From Botrimarina mediterranea (GTDB taxonomy: Bacteria; Planctomycetota; Planctomycetia; Pirellulales; Lacipirellulaceae), in NCBI RefSeq assembly GCF_007753265.1, contig NZ_CP036349.1, positions 5,640,862 to 5,704,861 on the forward strand: DNA of 64,000 nt. Direction: 5' to 3'. The first letter of the stretch is position 1, and each line of letters starts with the position of its first letter. The notes beneath the pieces were generated by a model. The model worked only from the letters and a program-made list of their open reading frames with translations, searched no databases and was not told the origin of the DNA. The position numbers were made by a program, and so were the translations under genes. This document shows positions 26,257 through 35,489 of this stretch, piece after piece.

Positions 26257-27498
26257 TCAGCCCATCGGCAGCACGCCGTCCGCCTTGGCGATCACCACGA
26301 TCCCCCCGGGCGAGATCGTGAAGCCCCGCGCGCGGTCGGCTTCGTGGTCGTAGCCGATCTCTGTTCCTTCGGGCACGTGCACGCCCTTGTCGATGATCGC
26401 GCGGCGGATCCGGCAGCGCCGGCCGATGTTGACGCGCGACATGAGGATTGACTCTTCGACGTGGGCGTAGCTGTTGATCCTAGAACTAGGCCCGATCACA
26501 CACTTGCGCGCCACGCCGCCCGAGAGAATCGCTCCCTGACAGACGATGCTGTCGAGCGCCTCGCCGCGGCGGACGCCGTCATTGCCCTCCTCCTGCGCGA
26601 AGACGGTCTTCGCGGGCGGCAAGTTGGGCTGGTGCGTGCGGATCGGCCAGCGGTCGTCGTACAGGTTGAGCTGCGGTTCGACGTTGGTCAGCTCCATGTT
26701 CGCCTCGTAGTACGAGTCGATCGTGCCGACGTCACGCCAGTAGGCCTGCTCCCCTTGGTTCTCGTCGCGGAACGGGAACGCGAACACCCGCCGCGTGTCA
26801 ATGATCGACGGGATGATGTTCTTGCCGAAGTCGTGGGCGCTTTCGGGCAACGTCGCGTCGCGGCACAGTTCGTCGAAGAGGAACGCCGCGTTGAACACAT
26901 AGATGCCCATCGAAGCCAAGCAGTTGTCCGGATCGCCGGGCACCGTCTTGGGGTTCTGGGGCTTTTCCTCGAAGCCGATGATCCGCTGGTCGGTATCGAC
27001 CTGCATCACGCCGAAGGCGGTCGCCTCGGCTTTGCTCACCGTCAGCGCGGCGATCGTCAGGTCGGCCTTCTGTTGCTCGTGGTACTGCACGAGCTTGCCG
27101 TAGTCCATCTTGTAGATGTGGTCGCCGGCGAGGATCACGACATGGCTCGGCCGCTCTTTCTCGAGCGTGTAGATGTTCTGGTACACCGCGTCGGCGGTCC
27201 CCTGGTACCACTGCTCGTCGATCCGCTGCTGCGGCGGCACGACATCGACGAACTCGCCCAGCTCGCGGCAGAAGTAGTCGCGCCAGCCGAGGTTGATGTG
27301 CCGATCGAGGCTCATCGCCTTGTACTGCGTCAACACAAGGATGCGGCGCATCCCGCTGTTGAGGCAGTTGGAAAGCGTGAAATCGACGATCCGGTAGTTG
27401 CCGGCAAAGGGCACGGCCGGCTTGGCCCGGTCGCGCGTCAGGGGCTCGAGCCGCGCGCCTTTACCGCCCGCCAACACCACCGCCAAAACGTCCTTCAT
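26257..27498 (-). CDS. glgC: Glucose-1-phosphate adenylyltransferase
   Basis: 413 residues. It makes ADP-glucose from ATP and glucose-1-phosphate, the committed step of bacterial glycogen synthesis. The N-terminal nucleotidyltransferase has LAGGKGARLEPLTRDRAKPAVPF, with the pyrophosphorylase signature, plus WYQGTADAVYQN, GDHIYKMDY and GFEEKP. The C-terminal left-handed helix repeats (VIGPSSRINSYAHVEESIL) contain the allosteric site. It stands alone; no other glycogen gene is nearby. Confidence 0.96.
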   Translation of the reverse strand: MKDVLAVVLAGGKGARLEPLTRDRAKPAVPFAGNYRIVDFTLSNCLNSGMRRILVLTQYKAMSLDRHINLGWRDYFCRELGEFVDVVPPQQRIDEQWYQGTADAVYQNIYTLEKERPSHVVILAGDHIYKMDYGKLVQYHEQQKADLTIAALTVSKAEATAFGVMQVDTDQRIIGFEEKPQNPKTVPGDPDNCLASMGIYVFNAAFLFDELCRDATLPESAHDFGKNIIPSIIDTRRVFAFPFRDENQGEQAYWRDVGTIDSYYEANMELTNVEPQLNLYDDRWPIRTHQPNLPPAKTVFAQEEGNDGVRRGEALDSIVCQGAILSGGVARKCVIGPSSRINSYAHVEESILMSRVNIGRRCRIRRAIIDKGVHVPEGTEIGYDHEADRARGFTISPGGIVVIAKADGVLPMG

Positions 27499-27917
27499 CC
27501 TGTACCCCGCTCCGTGGGAATCGCGTGCGTCGCATGAAAAGGGGCCGCGCGGTCCGTGGGCGCAGCCTGGAGGGCGTGCGCGAATCGTGCGGCTGGCAAG
27601 TCACCAGTCTACCGCGACGGGCCCGCCGGGATAGACCGGCGCCGCTGAGGGGGACCCCCCGCCGAGAGTGACAAACAGCTGTCGCTCCGGCCCCATCCTT
27701 CGACGGCTTTTTCCGCCGCCCGCGATAATTTCCGAGACTTTCATCGACTCCTCCGTAATATCTACTCACGATCCACACACTCGGCTGACATCCTTCTCAT
27801 CACTGATCGAACGAGCGATCGGCCCCCCTCGCCGGAACGAGGCGGCCCGACGCAAGCGACGCCGCAACTGGCCGGGGGCCTGAAGTCGGCGACTCAACGG
27901 AACAACGGAGGCCTGCT
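27499..27917. other. Divergent promoter region of glgC and a small gene
   Basis: 419 bases. Nothing coding is apparent. The small gene to the right has a strong ribosome binding site (ACGGAGG at 27905-27911). Confidence 0.4.
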
Positions 27918-28175
27918 GTGCGAGCGAGCTTGAAGCCCTTCGAGGACGACGAGTTGATCACCGACGACCTGCGTCGGATCGACTATCTCCCCAGCCCCGA
28001 CGAGATCGCCGACGCCTGTGCGTCGATCCGCTCGGCCTGGTCCCTCAGCGAGAAGCGTCGCCGGTTCGTCGGCGACCTGATGCCCGACGAGCCCGACAGC
28101 GCCTGGCGTCCGCCGGTGATCGACACGTCGCATTTCCGCATGGCCGCGTCTCGCGGCGTCGAAGCGGGCATCTGA
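27918..28175 (+). CDS. Small conserved-looking protein of unknown function
   Basis: 85 residues from a GTG at 27918, which follows the near-perfect Shine-Dalgarno sequence ACGGAGG. The sequence is rich in acidic residues and Arg: FEDDELITDDLRRIDYLPSP, then EIADACASIRSAWSLSEKRR. No domain is recognised. The proximity to a converging glycosyltransferase (6 bases between stops) supports it being a real gene. Confidence 0.65.
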   Translation: MRASLKPFEDDELITDDLRRIDYLPSPDEIADACASIRSAWSLSEKRRRFVGDLMPDEPDSAWRPPVIDTSHFRMAASRGVEAGI

Positions 28176-28181
28176 ACGGCG

Positions 28182-29276
28182 TCACGAACGGCTTCCCATC
28201 GCCAGCGCGGCGCGCCAGGCTTCGATCGTGTGCCCAACGTCGTGCGACCCGCGCACTCGCTGCGCGTTGGCGGCGCCGATCTCTGCCGCTAACGCCGGCT
28301 CCGCCAGCAAACGCATCGTCGCTTTCGCCCACCCGGGCCGGTCGTTCCAGGCGATCCGGCAGACCGGCGGCGCTGGCGGGGTGTCTTGTGGCAGCAGGGT
28401 CTCGCGCCCCGGCCCGTCGGCCATGACGACGGGCTTGCCGGCGGCCATCGCCTCGACCGCCGGCGTCGGCGTCGCCCCGGCGCCGCGGCCGACCCAGACC
28501 ACGTCCGCGGCGGCGTAGAGCGTCGCCAAGGCGTCGCACGGGCCGAGCCACTCGACCGTGCCGCGCTCGACCGCCTTAACGGCGAAGCGCTCGCACGCCA
28601 GCCGCCCGGCCCCGTCGCCCGCGACCAGCAGCCGCAACCCCGGCCGCATCACCCGCACCAAGTCGCTCGCCCAGGCCAGCTCCTTCGTGGCGACGGCGTC
28701 GTCGATCCGCGTCACGCAGACCACCACCGGCGCCCCATCGGCGATGTCCCAGCCCGCCGCCCGCAGCCGCGCCCGCGCGGCGAGCTTCTCGGTGTCCCCC
28801 ATCGGCACGAGTGACGGGTCGTAGGCGTTCGGCGCGATCGTGACCGGCGCCGAGGTCACGGCTTTCGCCGACTGCGCGGCGATTAGGTCGGCGGCGATGA
28901 CGGCGTCCACGCCGGTCAATTTCGGCGGCGCCCCTCCGCGATGGACATGTGCCCACCAGGCCCCCTTCAGACGCTTCAGGATGCGTCCTAGCGGCGCCGA
29001 ATCGTGGTCCCAGGTAATCAGACCCCCCCCAGCGCCGCGACGCTCTACGAGCCTCCTGAGGGCCTCAACAGCGAAGGGGTCCAGGCGGAATCGCTTGGCC
29101 GTCCAGATGACTGGAACCCCCGCCGCGACGAACCGCTCGCCCTGCGGTCCCGGCCGTCGTAGCGACGCCACGGCCACGTCCTCGCCCCGCGCCACGGCCG
29201 CCGCCGTCAACAGCCGCAATTGTGTCGCGGCGCCGCTATGGTCGAGGTCGTGGATGACATGCAGCACGTGGGACAC
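28182..29276 (-). CDS. Glycosyltransferase, GT4-like
   Basis: 364 residues with two Rossmann-like halves. The N-terminus HVIHDLDHSGAATQLRLL is typical of GT-B enzymes that take a lipid- or cell-surface acceptor. The C-terminal half carries the donor-binding block GRGAGATPTPAVEAMAAGKP, matching the GT4 E-x7-E region. The donor and acceptor cannot be told from sequence. It is not part of a visible operon. Confidence 0.8.
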   Translation of the reverse strand: MSHVLHVIHDLDHSGAATQLRLLTAAAVARGEDVAVASLRRPGPQGERFVAAGVPVIWTAKRFRLDPFAVEALRRLVERRGAGGGLITWDHDSAPLGRILKRLKGAWWAHVHRGGAPPKLTGVDAVIAADLIAAQSAKAVTSAPVTIAPNAYDPSLVPMGDTEKLAARARLRAAGWDIADGAPVVVCVTRIDDAVATKELAWASDLVRVMRPGLRLLVAGDGAGRLACERFAVKAVERGTVEWLGPCDALATLYAAADVVWVGRGAGATPTPAVEAMAAGKPVVMADGPGRETLLPQDTPPAPPVCRIAWNDRPGWAKATMRLLAEPALAAEIGAANAQRVRGSHDVGHTIEAWRAALAMGSRS

Positions 29277-29451
29277 GGAGCAGGCTTCGGGGCAGTGGAG
29301 GATCGCGGTGGGGAGACTGTGAGGCTAGCTTGTGCGACGCGACCGCAGAAGGCGAGCCGTCAGCGTCAGCGTCCGGAGTGACGCGACCCGGATAGGATGT
29401 TTGTTGGCGGCGCTCTCCGAGGGCTCGCGACCGCGGCTCCGATGCATAGCG

Positions 29452-30195
29452 ATGGTGAATCTGAACGAACTTGGCTGGAACCATGAGACCGATCGCTGGC
29501 GGCGCGAACCCGCCACTCCAGTCGTCGGCGCCGTCGTGCTGCTGACCGACGCGGACGGCGTGTCGCCACTCGACGAGCCGGCGTGGGCGGCGGCGTTGGA
29601 CCGCCACGGGCTCGCCGTGGTGGCGCCGACCTCTGCCGATCGCTGGTGGACCGATCGGCTCGCCGAGGGCGAAGCGGGGCCGTCGGCGGAGGCGCTCGTC
29701 TTCAATACGATCCTGCCGTGGGCGCGCGAGCGCTGGGGCGTCCCGGTGGCGATTGCCGGCGTCGGCGCCGGGGGGCATGGCGCGCTGCGGATGGCTTACC
29801 AGCGCGCACGGGAGCTGCCCGTCGTTGCGGCTTGGCAGCCGGCGGTGGATTGTCACCAGTTGCTCGGCCGGGGGCTGCCGCCACCGGCTGAGGTCGATCG
29901 TGAGGCGGTTCGTATGCTTGCCGCGCGCTATCGCGATGCGGAGCAGTGCCGGCAGGACTCGGCCGTGCTGCACATCCATCCGCTCGGCTGGCCGAAGCGG
30001 CAATGGTTCGGCTGCCCGGTGGGCCATGCGTGGTGGGACGGCGCCGATCGGCTGCGGATGAAACTCACGGCGCTCGGCGTGCCGCACGAGTGCGACCTTG
30101 AGGCGCCCGCTACCAACGCCAACGACCCGGTCGTCGCCGACCGGGTCGTTGGTTGGATCGCCGAGGCGCTCGCCGCCGAGGCACGAGCACTGTAG
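29452..30195 (+). CDS. Alpha/beta-hydrolase-fold protein that seems to lack the nucleophile
   Basis: 247 residues from the ATG at 29452. The region VPVAIAGVGAGGHGALRMAY corresponds to the nucleophile elbow of the esterase D family (GHSMGGHGAL), but the serine position holds Gly. The end of the domain keeps a plausible Asp and His region (GHAWWDGADRLRMKL). It is therefore probably a non-catalytic relative or an enzyme with another mechanism. An upstream frame extension (29332-29451) is Arg-rich and looks non-coding. No operon partner; an 87-bp repeat follows. Confidence 0.6.
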   Translation: MVNLNELGWNHETDRWRREPATPVVGAVVLLTDADGVSPLDEPAWAAALDRHGLAVVAPTSADRWWTDRLAEGEAGPSAEALVFNTILPWARERWGVPVAIAGVGAGGHGALRMAYQRARELPVVAAWQPAVDCHQLLGRGLPPPAEVDREAVRMLAARYRDAEQCRQDSAVLHIHPLGWPKRQWFGCPVGHAWWDGADRLRMKLTALGVPHECDLEAPATNANDPVVADRVVGWIAEALAAEARAL

Positions 30196-30205
30196 GAATT
30201 AAGAC

Positions 30206-30292
30206 TGTGGGAGGGGTCTCCAGACCCCGATTACGTGCACCATCACCCAACGGCATAGATGCCGTAATCGGGGTCTGGAGACCCCTCCCACA
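30206..30292. repeat. 87-bp inverted-repeat element, copy 1
   Basis: The ends are TGTGGGAGGGGTCTCCAGAC and GTCTGGAGACCCCTCCCACA, exact complements, around an AT-richer centre (GATTAC...GTAATC). Each arm can also fold on itself (GGGGTCTCCAGACCCC). It lies between the converging stops of 29452-30195 and the SOD gene, so it could act as a terminator for both. Confidence 0.8.
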
Positions 30293-30315
30293 ATCGAAAT
30301 GCAGTTAGCGAGAAC

Positions 30316-31056
30316 TCAGCTAACGCGCTTTGAAATCTCGTCCCAGTTGACGACCTTCCACCACTCGGCGACGTACTCCGGCCGGCGGTTCTGGTACTTC
30401 AGATAATAGGCGTGCTCCCACACGTCGAGTCCGAGGATCGGCTGCTTGCCCTGCGAGATCGGCGAGTCTTGGTTGGGGGTCGAGAGGACCTCAAGCTTGC
30501 CGCCATCCGCCACGAGCCACGCCCAACCGCTGCCGAACTGCCCGCCAGCCGCGGAGGCGAACTTCTCCTTGAACTTGTCGAGCGATCCGAACGTCGCGTC
30601 GATCGCCGTGGCGAGCTTACCGTTGGGCTTCGTGGCGCCGCCGGCGGGACGCATCACGGTCCAGAAGAGCGAGTGGTTGGCGTGCCCGCCGCCGTTGTTG
30701 CGGACCGCGGTGCGGATCGACTCGGGGAGCGCGTCGAGGTCCGACAGCAGCTCTTCGACGCTCTTCCCCTTGAGGTCATCGTGTCCCTCGAGCGCGGCGT
30801 TGAGCTTATCGACGTAGCCCTGGTGGTGCTTGGTGTGATGGATCGTCATCGTCTGCTTGTCGATGACCGGCTCCAACGCGTCGTACCCGTACGGCAACTC
30901 CGGCAGCGTGAAGCCCGACGCCCCCGGCTGCTGAGCGAAGGCCCGACCGGGCGCCATCGCGAGCGCCGCCCCAGCGGCGACCGTCGCGGCGCCGGTGGCG
31001 AGAAACTGCCGGCGGCTGGTGGAGGAAGTCGGGATCGTCTCGGGCTGCGTGCTCAT
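30316..31056 (-). CDS. sodA: Tat-exported superoxide dismutase, Mn-type residues
   Basis: 246 residues. A twin-arginine signal ([12 protein letters not shown], residues 14-25) precedes a hydrophobic stretch, so the enzyme is folded in the cytoplasm and exported. The catalytic domain keeps the metal ligands: His in [10 protein letters not shown], His in [10 protein letters not shown], and Asp and His in [16 protein letters not shown]. Gly in GGHAN and Gln in TPNQDSP are typical of Mn rather than Fe enzymes; the metal is inference. It converts superoxide to hydrogen peroxide outside the cytoplasm. Confidence 0.93.
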   Translation of the reverse strand: MSTQPETIPTSSTSRRQFLATGAATVAAGAALAMAPGRAFAQQPGASGFTLPELPYGYDALEPVIDKQTMTIHHTKHHQGYVDKLNAALEGHDDLKGKSVEELLSDLDALPESIRTAVRNNGGGHANHSLFWTVMRPAGGATKPNGKLATAIDATFGSLDKFKEKFASAAGGQFGSGWAWLVADGGKLEVLSTPNQDSPISQGKQPILGLDVWEHAYYLKYQNRRPEYVAEWWKVVNWDEISKRVS

Positions 31057-31254
31057 CGGAGGGCTCCTGAGGGCGTTATTCCTTGAAGAAATGGCGACCC
31101 CATCCGAGGGGGCCGACGCGTAAGCCCGATCCTAGACCGCCCACAGGGCTGGGACAAACGACCGTCGCGGCTGCGTGAGGTCGCCAACGGAACGGGGCTT
31201 CTCGGTTACGATCTGAAAGTGAGGCGTCCTTCTTCCCTTTTCGGAGACCGCGAC

Positions 31255-31782
31255 ATGACCCCCATCACTCTGGCCGATCTTTGGCTGCCGATCCTTGTTG
31301 CGGGGTTGGCGACGCATATCCTCAGCACCTTGGCGTGGACCGTGCTTCCGCATCATCGGTCGGAATGGAGCCACCTTGAGTTCGCACCAATCAACGAAGC
31401 CGCGAACGCCATCGGCGCCAAGCCGGACGGGCAGTACGTTCTCACCGACGACATCGAGTCGTGCAAAGACCCGGCGAAGTGCCGGGGCATGCTCATCTAC
31501 TGGCCTCACAAGCCGAACATGGGCGCCAACATCGGCCTGACGCTGGCCTTCTTCTTCGCGGCCGCCCTGACGATCGGCTACTTGGCGACCATCGGGCTTC
31601 ACCGAGAGACGTCGCTGGTCGACGTCTTCCGCTTCACGGCGACGGCCGGCGTGCTGACCCACGTCGCCGCAGGCGTGCCGCATATCATCTGGTTCCGTCG
31701 CAAATCCCTGCTCGACACACTCGACGGCCTGGCTTACGCGTTGGCGACCGGCGCCGCGTTCGCCTGGCTCTGGCCTGCTTGA
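31255..31782 (+). CDS. Membrane protein of unknown function
   Basis: 175 residues from the ATG at 31255, which has GGAGA 8 bases upstream. Four hydrophobic segments are visible (about residues 9-25, 88-110, 120-145 and 152-170). A hydrophilic loop (about 35-85) contains SCKDPAKCRGMLIYWPHKPN with two Cys. No family is recognised. The stop overlaps the next start (TGAATG), so the two genes are coupled. Confidence 0.7.
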   Translation: MTPITLADLWLPILVAGLATHILSTLAWTVLPHHRSEWSHLEFAPINEAANAIGAKPDGQYVLTDDIESCKDPAKCRGMLIYWPHKPNMGANIGLTLAFFFAAALTIGYLATIGLHRETSLVDVFRFTATAGVLTHVAAGVPHIIWFRRKSLLDTLDGLAYALATGAAFAWLWPA

Positions 31783-32187
31783 ATGAAGACTCTCCGTCGC
31801 ACCGCGGTCTTGCTGTGGGCCTCGCCCTACTCGGCGATCGGCTTAACGATCGGCGCCATCGGCCTGGCCACCGGCGGCGGCGGGCGGGTCCGCGACGGCG
31901 TCGCCGAGTTCCACGGCGGGTTCACCCGCTGGGTCGTGCGTCACTCGCCGTTGGGTGAGAACTGCGGCGCGATTACGCTCGGCCACACCGTCATCGGCCA
32001 GACCGAGGCGATCCTCGACTTCGCCCACCACCACGAGCTGGTGCACGTCCGCCAGTTCGAGCGTTGGGGCCCGCTGATGGGTCCGGCGTACGTGGGCGCG
32101 TCGATCGTCGTCTGGCTCGCCGGCGGCCGGGCGTATCTCGACAACCCGTTTGAGAAGGAAGCCTTCGAGAAAGAGTCGATCGTCTAG
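31783..32187 (+). CDS. Small membrane protein with a HELVH motif
   Basis: 134 residues. It starts directly after the stop of the previous gene, so translation is probably coupled. It has a hydrophobic segment near residues 10-32 and another near 98-115. Between them lies DFAHHHELVHVRQFERWGP, in which HELVH matches the zinc-binding HExxH pattern of metallopeptidases. The remaining zinc ligand is not obvious. Similar proteins in bacteria are annotated only as hypothetical, as far as I know. Confidence 0.65.
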   Translation: MKTLRRTAVLLWASPYSAIGLTIGAIGLATGGGGRVRDGVAEFHGGFTRWVVRHSPLGENCGAITLGHTVIGQTEAILDFAHHHELVHVRQFERWGPLMGPAYVGASIVVWLAGGRAYLDNPFEKEAFEKESIV

Positions 32188-32296
32188 CCAAGACTCGTCA
32201 CGACCGAGGGAGAGCCCATTACGCGAGTCGTGGGAGGGAAGCGGGCGCCGACTTCACCTCCGACGACTTGCGTCGCCGGCTCGCCGTCAACGTGTC

Positions 32297-35200
32297 TTAG
32301 CCCTCGACCTCCTCGCCTTCCACGTCATCCGTCTCCTCCAGCGGCAACCGCACGATCGCCATCAGCGTGTCGCCCTCGGTGAGCGTCATGATCTTCACGC
32401 CCTGCGTGTTGCGGCTGATCGTGCTGACGTCCGCCGCGCGGATGCGTTGCAGCTTGCCGCGGGAGGTCATCAGCAGCAGCTCGTCGGCGTCGGTGACGCT
32501 CGCCACGCCGATCACACGGCCGTTGCGCGCGCTGGTCTTGATGTCGAAGACGCCGCCGCCGCCGCGGCTCTGCGTGCGGTAGCGCAAACCGGAATTCCGG
32601 TCGGAAGTGGAGTCGTCCGACGCCTCGACGCCGGCGGTCGCGTCGTCGGCAGAGGGGCTGTCGGTGGTTGCGGCGTCCGTTGCGGTGAGGGCTTCGCCGT
32701 CGTCGCCGTTCTCGCCGTTTTCTTCCGTGTCGGTCACTTCGCCCGGCGCCGCGTTGGGGCCGAAGGGGGTCCGCTTTCCGTAGCCATTCTCGGTGGCGGT
32801 GAGGAGCGTGGCGTCGGGGTCGGCGACGACCATGCCGACGAGCGAGTCCCCCTTCTTCTTGAAGCGGATCCCCTTCACACCGAAGGCCTGACGGCCGACC
32901 GAGCGGACGTCGGACTCATTGAAGCGGATCGCCATGCCTTCGGTGGTGGCGAGCAGCACCTCGTCCCCCTTCTCGACGATCTCGACCGCCACTAGCTCGT
33001 CGCCCTCTCGGAGCGCGATGGCGATGATGCCGTTCTTCTGCGGCCGGCTGTACGCAACGAGGTCGGTCTTCTTCACGAGGCCGTTGCGAGTCGCCATCAT
33101 CAGGTAGTGGTCGGGCAGCTTGAAGTCGCGCACCGCCACGCAGCCGGCGATCCGCTCGCCCTCCGACAGGCTGAGCAGGTTCACGAGCGCCCGGCCCTTC
33201 GCGTCGCGCGCCAGCTCCGGCAGGTTGTAGACCTTCTGCCAGTAGACCCGCCCCTGGTTCGTGAAGAACATCAGGTAGTCGTGCGTGCTGGTGACGAAGA
33301 CGTGCTCGATGGGATCGTCCTCGTCGGTCTTCGCGCCCTTGATCCCCTTGCCGCCCCGCTTCTGCGCCTGGTAGGTGCTCGCCGCGGTGCGTTTGACGTA
33401 GCCGTTGTGGGTGATCGAGACGACCATCGTCTCTTCCTCGATCAGGTCCTCCATGCCGACGTCGGCGGCCTCGTCGCGCTCGATGCGCGTGCGCCGCTCG
33501 TCAATCAGCCGGCTCCGCAGCAGCTCCTCCATATCCGCGCGGATGATCCCGAAGATGCGGGACTCGTTGGCGAGGATGTCGAGGTAGTCGCCGATCTCGA
33601 TCAACAGTTGGGCGTGCTCGTCGGCGAGCTTCTCTTGCTCGAGGTTCACCAGCTGACCGAGCGTCATCTTGAGGATCGCGTCGGCCTGCACCGGCGTGAG
33701 CGAGTACTCCTCGGCGACGCCACGCTCGCTCTGGAACTGCCCGTAACCGTCGTCGCCCAGGGCGCGCTTGAGCAGGGCGCCGGGCGTCTTGATCTGCATC
33801 AAGGCGATCTTCGCCTCGGGCTGCGTCTTGCTGGCGCGGATGACGCGGATCACCTCGTCGATGTTCGCATGCGCTAGCAACAGGCCCTGCACCGTGTGCT
33901 TCCGCTTGCGGGCGCGCGACAAGAGGAACTGGGTCCGCCGACGGATCACCGTCACGCGGTGGCGGACGAACTCTTGCAGCATTTCCTTGAGGTTCAGCAC
34001 CCGCGGCTTGCCGTCCACCAACGCCAGGAAGATGACGCTCTGCGAGTCTTGCAGCGGCGAGAACTTGTAGAGCTGGTTGAGCACCACTTCGGGGTCGGCG
34101 TCGCGCTTGATGTCGATCGCGATCCGCGCGGGCTCGTTCAGGTCCGACTCGTCGTTGACGGCGCTGATGCCGGCGATCCTCCCATCGTTCACCAGCGAGG
34201 CGATCTTCAGGACCATCGCGTCGCGGGTCTGCTGATAGGGCAGCTCGTTGACGATGATCCGCTTTTTCTTCTTGTCCTCTTCGATCGTCACCTTCGCGCG
34301 GAGGACGATCGTGCTCCGGCCCGTCTGGTAGCCGCGGAGGATGGCGCTGCGGCCGCAGATGACGCCGCCGGTCGGGAAGTCGGGCCCCGGGATGTGCTCC
34401 ATCAACTCCAGGACGGTGATCTCGGGGTTCTCGAGCAACGCGATGACGCCGCGGCAGACCTCGCCCAGGTTGTGCGGCGGGATGCTGGTGGCCATGCCCA
34501 CCGCGATGCCGCCCGACCCGTTGACGATCAGGTTGGGGAACTTCGACGGCAGCACCGTCGGCTCGGTCTGCTTCTCGTCGTAGGTCGGGATATAATCGAC
34601 CGTGTCGAGCTTGATGTCCTCAAGCATCATCGCGGCGACGTTCGACAACCGCGCCTCGGTATAACGCATGGCCGCCGGGGGGAGGCCGGCGAGCGAACCG
34701 AAGTTCCCCTGCGGGTCGATCAGCAAGTTGCGCGTCGACCACCACTGCGCCATGCGTGTGAGCGTCGGATAGATCGCGCCGTCGCCGTGCGGGTGGTAAC
34801 GCTTCATCGTCTCGCCGACGATACCGGCGCACTTGCTGGTGCTGCCTCCCGGGCCGAGGCCCAGGTCGTTCATCGCCACGAGGATGCGACGTTGCGAGGG
34901 CTTGAGCCCGTCGCGCACGTCGGGCAGCGCGCGGCTGACGATGACGCTCATCGCGTACGTCAGGTACGACTGCTTGAGCTCGTCCTCGATCGGCAGGTCC
35001 ACGAGGCGCAGGGCGATCGCCTCGGTCACGGGGTCGAAGCCGGGCTGGCGATCCGCCATGGGAATGCCCGCCGGCTGGCCGCCCTCGGGCGGGCCGTCGT
35101 TTGGCTGCCCTTCGCCCGGAAGTCCATCGGACGGCGGGATGAAGGCGTCGTCTTGCCCTTCGTTGGGCGTGTCGTCGTTGGGCAGGTCGTCGTCGGCCAC
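32297..35200 (-). CDS. gyrA: DNA gyrase subunit A, long form
   Basis: 967 residues against 875 in E. coli. The breakage-reunion domain has the catalytic Tyr180 in MRYTEARLS. The quinolone-resistance region reads [18 protein letters not shown]. coli Ser83 and Asp87 correspond to Gly141 and Pro145. The C-terminal wrapping domain keeps a GyrA-box-like [10 protein letters not shown]. It is extended at the N-terminus by about 60 acidic residues. An acidic Asp/Glu/Ala/Thr-rich insert (about residues 812-875) splits the beta-pinwheel. The start is a GTG with AAGGA 9 bases upstream; a second candidate start is at 35059. gyrB is not in the window. Confidence 0.95.
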   Translation of the reverse strand: MADDDLPNDDTPNEGQDDAFIPPSDGLPGEGQPNDGPPEGGQPAGIPMADRQPGFDPVTEAIALRLVDLPIEDELKQSYLTYAMSVIVSRALPDVRDGLKPSQRRILVAMNDLGLGPGGSTSKCAGIVGETMKRYHPHGDGAIYPTLTRMAQWWSTRNLLIDPQGNFGSLAGLPPAAMRYTEARLSNVAAMMLEDIKLDTVDYIPTYDEKQTEPTVLPSKFPNLIVNGSGGIAVGMATSIPPHNLGEVCRGVIALLENPEITVLELMEHIPGPDFPTGGVICGRSAILRGYQTGRSTIVLRAKVTIEEDKKKKRIIVNELPYQQTRDAMVLKIASLVNDGRIAGISAVNDESDLNEPARIAIDIKRDADPEVVLNQLYKFSPLQDSQSVIFLALVDGKPRVLNLKEMLQEFVRHRVTVIRRRTQFLLSRARKRKHTVQGLLLAHANIDEVIRVIRASKTQPEAKIALMQIKTPGALLKRALGDDGYGQFQSERGVAEEYSLTPVQADAILKMTLGQLVNLEQEKLADEHAQLLIEIGDYLDILANESRIFGIIRADMEELLRSRLIDERRTRIERDEAADVGMEDLIEEETMVVSITHNGYVKRTAASTYQAQKRGGKGIKGAKTDEDDPIEHVFVTSTHDYLMFFTNQGRVYWQKVYNLPELARDAKGRALVNLLSLSEGERIAGCVAVRDFKLPDHYLMMATRNGLVKKTDLVAYSRPQKNGIIAIALREGDELVAVEIVEKGDEVLLATTEGMAIRFNESDVRSVGRQAFGVKGIRFKKKGDSLVGMVVADPDATLLTATENGYGKRTPFGPNAAPGEVTDTEENGENGDDGEALTATDAATTDSPSADDATAGVEASDDSTSDRNSGLRYRTQSRGGGGVFDIKTSARNGRVIGVASVTDADELLLMTSRGKLQRIRAADVSTISRNTQGVKIMTLTEGDTLMAIVRLPLEETDDVEGEEVEG

Positions 35201-35379
35201 GCGGCGGGTTCCTTGGTCGTGTCGCTGCTGCTTTTTCGGGCCCCCGGCGGGGCGCCGGAAAGCGTCCCGAAGCGGGGTCTCGGTGAGCCCCGCAGTTTAC
35301 CCGTTTTGGGGCCGGAAACCCAGCGACCAATAGCCGTGCAAAACTCCCTGAAACCGCGACTTCCGAAACCGTCACTTGC

Positions 35380-35467
35380 GAGCCCCGCGACGTCAGTCCG
35401 GGGAGTGTAGCGCCCCCTGTTGCTAATGAAACGGATCGTTCCTCCCCGGACTGACGTCGCGGGGCTC
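35380..35467. repeat. Perfect 26-bp inverted repeat upstream of gyrA
   Basis: The arms 35380-35405 and 35442-35467 are exact complements (GAGCCCCGCGACGTCAGTCC and on), separated by 36 bases. It lies between the gyrA start and the stop of the downstream oxidoreductase gene on the same strand, so it could terminate that gene upstream of gyrA. Confidence 0.65.
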
Positions 35468-35489
35468 ACATGACGCTTTTCGCGGTGGT

